This document shows, in pieces, positions 60,825 through 64,000 of a DNA stretch of 64,000 nucleotides (position 1 is the stretch's first letter; each line of letters starts with the position of its first letter). The DNA comes from Corallochytrium limacisporum (Eukaryota > Opisthokonta): positions 162,834-226,833 of the forward strand of contig PDIP01000083.1 of assembly GCA_002811645.1 (NCBI GenBank), written 5' to 3'. Made by a program: the position numbers and the translations under genes. The notes beneath the pieces were generated by a model. That model worked only from the letters and a program-made list of their open reading frames with translations, did no database searches and had not been told where the DNA came from.

Positions 60825-62270
60825 ATGGAGCATACTCAATTGACTGGACTTTCTGAGGCTGAAATCCTCAGCCTACAGCGTGCGCTCGCCATGGACGAAA
60901 GTGGTCTCGCTGACCTCATGCAGCAGCTTGAAGAGGCAGGCCACGATCGTGCCGTACATGCCGCCCACGAGATCCTGGCTGGTGTCAATGATGAAGGTCA
61001 TTTAGTCACCGTGATTACTGATGGTGACCATAATGACAACACCAATGAGTCCAATACTGATCTGTGCATGGTGTGCTTTGAGCAACCATCCTCAGAGGAA
61101 GATACGGTACGTGCCTGCCCTGAAGCAACTCATCATATCTTTTGCAATAGGTGCTTCCTGTCATATATAGACATGTGCATTGGCGCCCGGCAGACGGTGC
61201 TCGAATGCCAACATATGGATGGCTGCTATGCCCACATAAATTTGGATGTCCTGGCGGAAAATGCCTCCGAACAAGTACTCAAGCGATGGGAACGAATGCT
61301 AGCAGTCAAGGACAACCCAGAGCTTCGTGAATGCCCGCAGTGCGATTCTCTGTACCCAACTGGATCTCCCAAGAATCCAGACATTTACTGTGACAAATGC
61401 AAGGTGACCTTCTGCTATTGGCACTCTGCTATTCATCTGAACCAGCCATGCCAGGGAAAGGAGGCCCACGAGGAGAATACCTTGACCTCCTGGCTGTCTA
61501 CTTTTCGCAAGCGCCTGACCACAACAGAGTGCCCCAACTGCAAGCGGGCTGTGAATCGGAGTGGTGGGTGCCCGCACATGACCTGTGTCTGCGGAAAGAG
61601 TTTCTGCTACCGCTGTGGAGCTCCCTGGAAGGACCATATCCCTTCCTACGTTTCCCTTAACTTTAAGCGTTCGTGCAATAACAAGCGGGCATGGGTCGTG
61701 CGATCGATGGTGTACACACCCATCATTCCGTTGATGGTCGCCGGTGTTGCGGTAGGTGGCGCGATCTGGAGCACAGCAAAAGTTGCACGGGGCTTAAAAT
61801 TTGGTGTGACAGTAGGGGCCCGTGGCTGCAAGCGCTCTGTGCAAAAGCGGTGGAAGAAACGGACAGTGCCACAGACGACGGAGTCCATCAGTCGCCCAGC
61901 TATGCCGCAGAGCATCCTGGTCGTTGAGGAACTAAACGATGTCTACCCTTCCATTAATGAAGACACAATCAGTGTTACTTCTTCCGATTCTCAACTTGAG
62001 GCTGCAATTGAATCAGGCCACGATTACGGTGATACAGGCGACAACAGGTTGGCAGCATCAGGCGTGGAGATGAAGGCATATCCTAGTGGAAGCAACAGAG
62101 AGCATATGTTAACCGACATCAGAAATTTCAACAAGAGCACCCTTCGCACCCAATACCGGCCGACCCTGCGACGGCGGGCGATTCGCAGGAAGAAATCTGT
62201 GAGTTTCAAGCACCATATCCACCAAGTTCACAGCATACCCCCCGCGCCAAGGTCAGTGGCATCCATTTGA
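60825..62270 (+). CDS. RBR (RING-IBR-RING) E3 ubiquitin ligase with membrane segment
   Basis: A 481-residue ligase of the RING-between-RING class, which passes ubiquitin through its own cysteine. RING1 begins at about residue 80 (LCMVCFEQP ... CNRCF ... CQHMDGC), the IBR at about 175-220 (ECPQCDSLYP ... CDKCKVTFCYWH), and RING2 at about 235-275. RING2 has the catalytic cysteine C249 in SGGCPHMTC, as in Ariadne-type and RNF19/RNF144 ligases. After it, residues about 297-325 form a hydrophobic stretch (VYTPIIPLMVAGVAVGGAIW), suggesting a membrane-anchored ligase like RNF19 or RNF144. The C-terminal 130 residues are basic and unconserved, ending RRKKSVSFKHH region. Start: ATG at 60825. Confidence 0.93.
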   Translation: MEHTQLTGLSEAEILSLQRALAMDESGLADLMQQLEEAGHDRAVHAAHEILAGVNDEGHLVTVITDGDHNDNTNESNTDLCMVCFEQPSSEEDTVRACPEATHHIFCNRCFLSYIDMCIGARQTVLECQHMDGCYAHINLDVLAENASEQVLKRWERMLAVKDNPELRECPQCDSLYPTGSPKNPDIYCDKCKVTFCYWHSAIHLNQPCQGKEAHEENTLTSWLSTFRKRLTTTECPNCKRAVNRSGGCPHMTCVCGKSFCYRCGAPWKDHIPSYVSLNFKRSCNNKRAWVVRSMVYTPIIPLMVAGVAVGGAIWSTAKVARGLKFGVTVGARGCKRSVQKRWKKRTVPQTTESISRPAMPQSILVVEELNDVYPSINEDTISVTSSDSQLEAAIESGHDYGDTGDNRLAASGVEMKAYPSGSNREHMLTDIRNFNKSTLRTQYRPTLRRRAIRRKKSVSFKHHIHQVHSIPPAPRSVASI

Positions 62271-64000
62271 GCTCAATAGAGTAAAACTTGTTCCTCCATA
62301 TGGTAGTTGTTGGGTACGTTAATAATGAACGTACTGCCCCGGGCCTGCCAGAATGGACCTGTGGAAAAAGGCCCCCCCCCCCAACCGGTTTGTTTTGGGG
62401 TGGATGGGGAGGGGGAGGGCCCCGGGAGACGACTGGAGACTTTTGCCGGACGCTGGAGTAGCCAGCCGGCTGCTGGTACCATTTCCCTCAGCCTCGCCAG
62501 CACCAGCAGCGTCTACTGATGGGAGATGGCCCCGCCCCGTAAAGGACGACAAAGTGACACACGGACCCATCCCATCACATCACTCATCAGCCCCTCACAC
62601 GTAAGTACCCAACGGCACATTGACGTATTCGAAGCATTCATAGTAGTTACGCAAGATCCATTCTCTGTGCGCTTCGTGTGATGCGAGTCCCCCATTCTCT
62701 CAGCGGACGCGGCACTGGTCGACATCAACACATGTGAGGGGCATCGAAAGGACAGAAAGTTCATGGATGCGAGTGCATGCGAGTCTCTTTTGAAGTGTGG
62801 TGAACGAGTCAGAGTGGGTTGGGGAAACCGCGGAAGGAGGATTCTTGAGAGACCCCAGTCAAGCCCCTTATCCTCTGGTATGAGATTGTGTACTGCTTGA
62901 TGCACGGACCCATTAGTCAACTAAAATCCACTCAGTTGCTTGAACGTCCCCAAAATTCTCCCATTTCGTTAATATACACTGGATTAAAACAAGAGTATGC
63001 TTCCAAACTCTTCCACCCCGTTAAAGGCCGTTCTCCTGGGTGTGTATTCTCTCCTTCCGCAGCCCGGAATGAACCCGCGGCAGAAATGTGATTTGTGCGA
63101 CATTGGGCAGCACACCCTGCGCTGGTCTGAATGTTCTTTTTCGTTTGATTCTCCTTCTGTTGGCATCCAGCTTGGCGCCCGGAATGCACAAAGGCTGCAT
63201 TCAAGAGTGACGAAAATAAGGGAGTGCTCAGACATGGATTCGAAAAGTTCGCAGCGGACCAATTTATGAGTGCGAAAAGCAGGATGATTTGCCGGGTCAG
63301 GAGTGCGGACACATAACACACGTAATCCGAGCACTGCGCTGACACTTAAACGCATATAGGGACTACAGACCATCAATTATGCATCCACTTAAACACATGG
63401 TCAGCGCATGACACAAATCGAATACACCGCACAGAAATGAGTGCGTGAAGGACTTCCTAGAACATGTATGAGTTAGTGTTCACAAATTCAGTTCCCCGTT
63501 CGTGACCCAAGGATCGGTACATGGTAGCACAGGCACCACAACGATGCCGTCCAGATGGTGATAACAGAGAGCTGAGGAGAACTCAAGTATTCAATGTATC
63601 AATTAGCAACAAAAATCCCGTCGCCATCTTTCGTCATATACATCGCCCCCTCCCCAAAAATACCAGTGTTCCAAGCATGGAGGTTCCATGTCCACAACCC
63701 CCAAGTGACTCATTCCTTGGGGTCAAACCCCGGGTATCCAGGGACCTATGATGATGTGATGTCTGGTGATGATACTAGGGAATGATCACTTGAAAACTGA
63801 AGGAAATCACATACCCTACTACCAGTAAGTGGACTTCACTGGTCACTCCTGGCCGACCAAACGATGCATCCACCAAAACTGTGTGCAACCCGCTGCCGTC
63901 CGAACACAATCCCCGCTTATCATTGGCGGGTTGGCATCTCGAGACTTTGCCACGTACCCCACCCTATAGCCTGGGCCCGTGAGCAATAGGAAGGGTGTAA
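62271..64000. other. Intergenic to window end, 1.7 kb
   Basis: No gene recognised. There is a C run (62371-62383) facing a G-rich stretch (62395-62424). Small frames at 62513-62920 (-), 62932-63345 (-) and 62997-63269 (+) have no motif I know and oppose one another. The window ends without a partial gene that I can support. Confidence 0.5.

Noticed and set aside
1-64000. CRISPR arrays, complete transposons, LTR elements, rRNA genes
   Set aside because: I looked for regularly spaced direct repeats, long terminal or inverted repeats, transposase or reverse transcriptase motifs (such as YxDD or DDE context) and rRNA-like sequence; only simple repeats were seen.

Overview
The window looks like nuclear DNA from an early-diverging, intron-poor fungus. 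Evidence for this: each recognised protein is encoded by one uninterrupted reading frame of up to 2.6 kb; the set includes a ChAPs (Bch1/Bud7-type) exomer subunit, an RRT8/EI24-like membrane protein, a p115/Uso1 tether and a fungal-style annexin with a GYPP-rich tail; there are no bacterial operons or Shine-Dalgarno spacing. I would guess Zoopagomycota (Kickxellomycotina or Dimargaritales), but no marker in the window proves this. Two runs of N (38996-39186 and 55245-55572) are assembly gaps inside low-complexity sequence.

Layout. 0.8-3.1 kb: RING-CH membrane E3 ligase and AP-1 mu subunit, tail to tail. 6.3-12.4 kb: Stm1/SERBP1-like ribosome factor, the spliceosomal WD40 protein PRL1/Prp46 and a RhoGAP. 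16.0-21.9 kb: RPA1 (single-strand DNA binding), a reading frame broken by stops and frameshifts, and an unusual Q/P-rich SWIM zinc-finger protein. 21.9-28.0 kb: about 6 kb without genes, full of CT, CA, GAA, CTG and CAT microsatellites. 28.0-36.8 kb: N-acetyltransferase Naa30, a GFA/CENP-V-like protein, a type II membrane protein with an internally duplicated domain, the ChAPs protein and the EI24-like protein. 40.6-48.7 kb: annexin, a DA1-like zinc peptidase, a family X DNA polymerase and Uso1/p115. 51.3-53.5 kb: mitochondrial carrier-like protein and the SNARE Vti1. 56.8-62.3 kb: a MYND-finger protein and an RBR E3 ligase preceded by a short upstream ORF.

Functionally the window is rich in membrane traffic (AP-1 mu, ChAPs, Uso1, Vti1, annexin, RhoGAP), genome maintenance (RPA1, PolX) and ubiquitin chemistry (RING-CH, RBR; DA1 peptidases are ubiquitin-linked in plants). 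There is no sign that the genes are co-transcribed. Spacing is strongly asymmetric: seven tail-to-tail pairs lie 67-538 bp apart, while most head-to-head gaps are 2.6-6 kb and hold nearly all of the simple repeats.

The most unusual items are the duplicated-domain ectoprotein (31662-32597), the DA1-like peptidase (42269-43783), the SWIM protein (20028-21896), the MYND finger with a displaced first cysteine pair, and the tandemly duplicated composite microsatellite near 24.2-24.5 kb. I did not find a complete mobile element, CRISPR array, rRNA gene or convincing tRNA gene.
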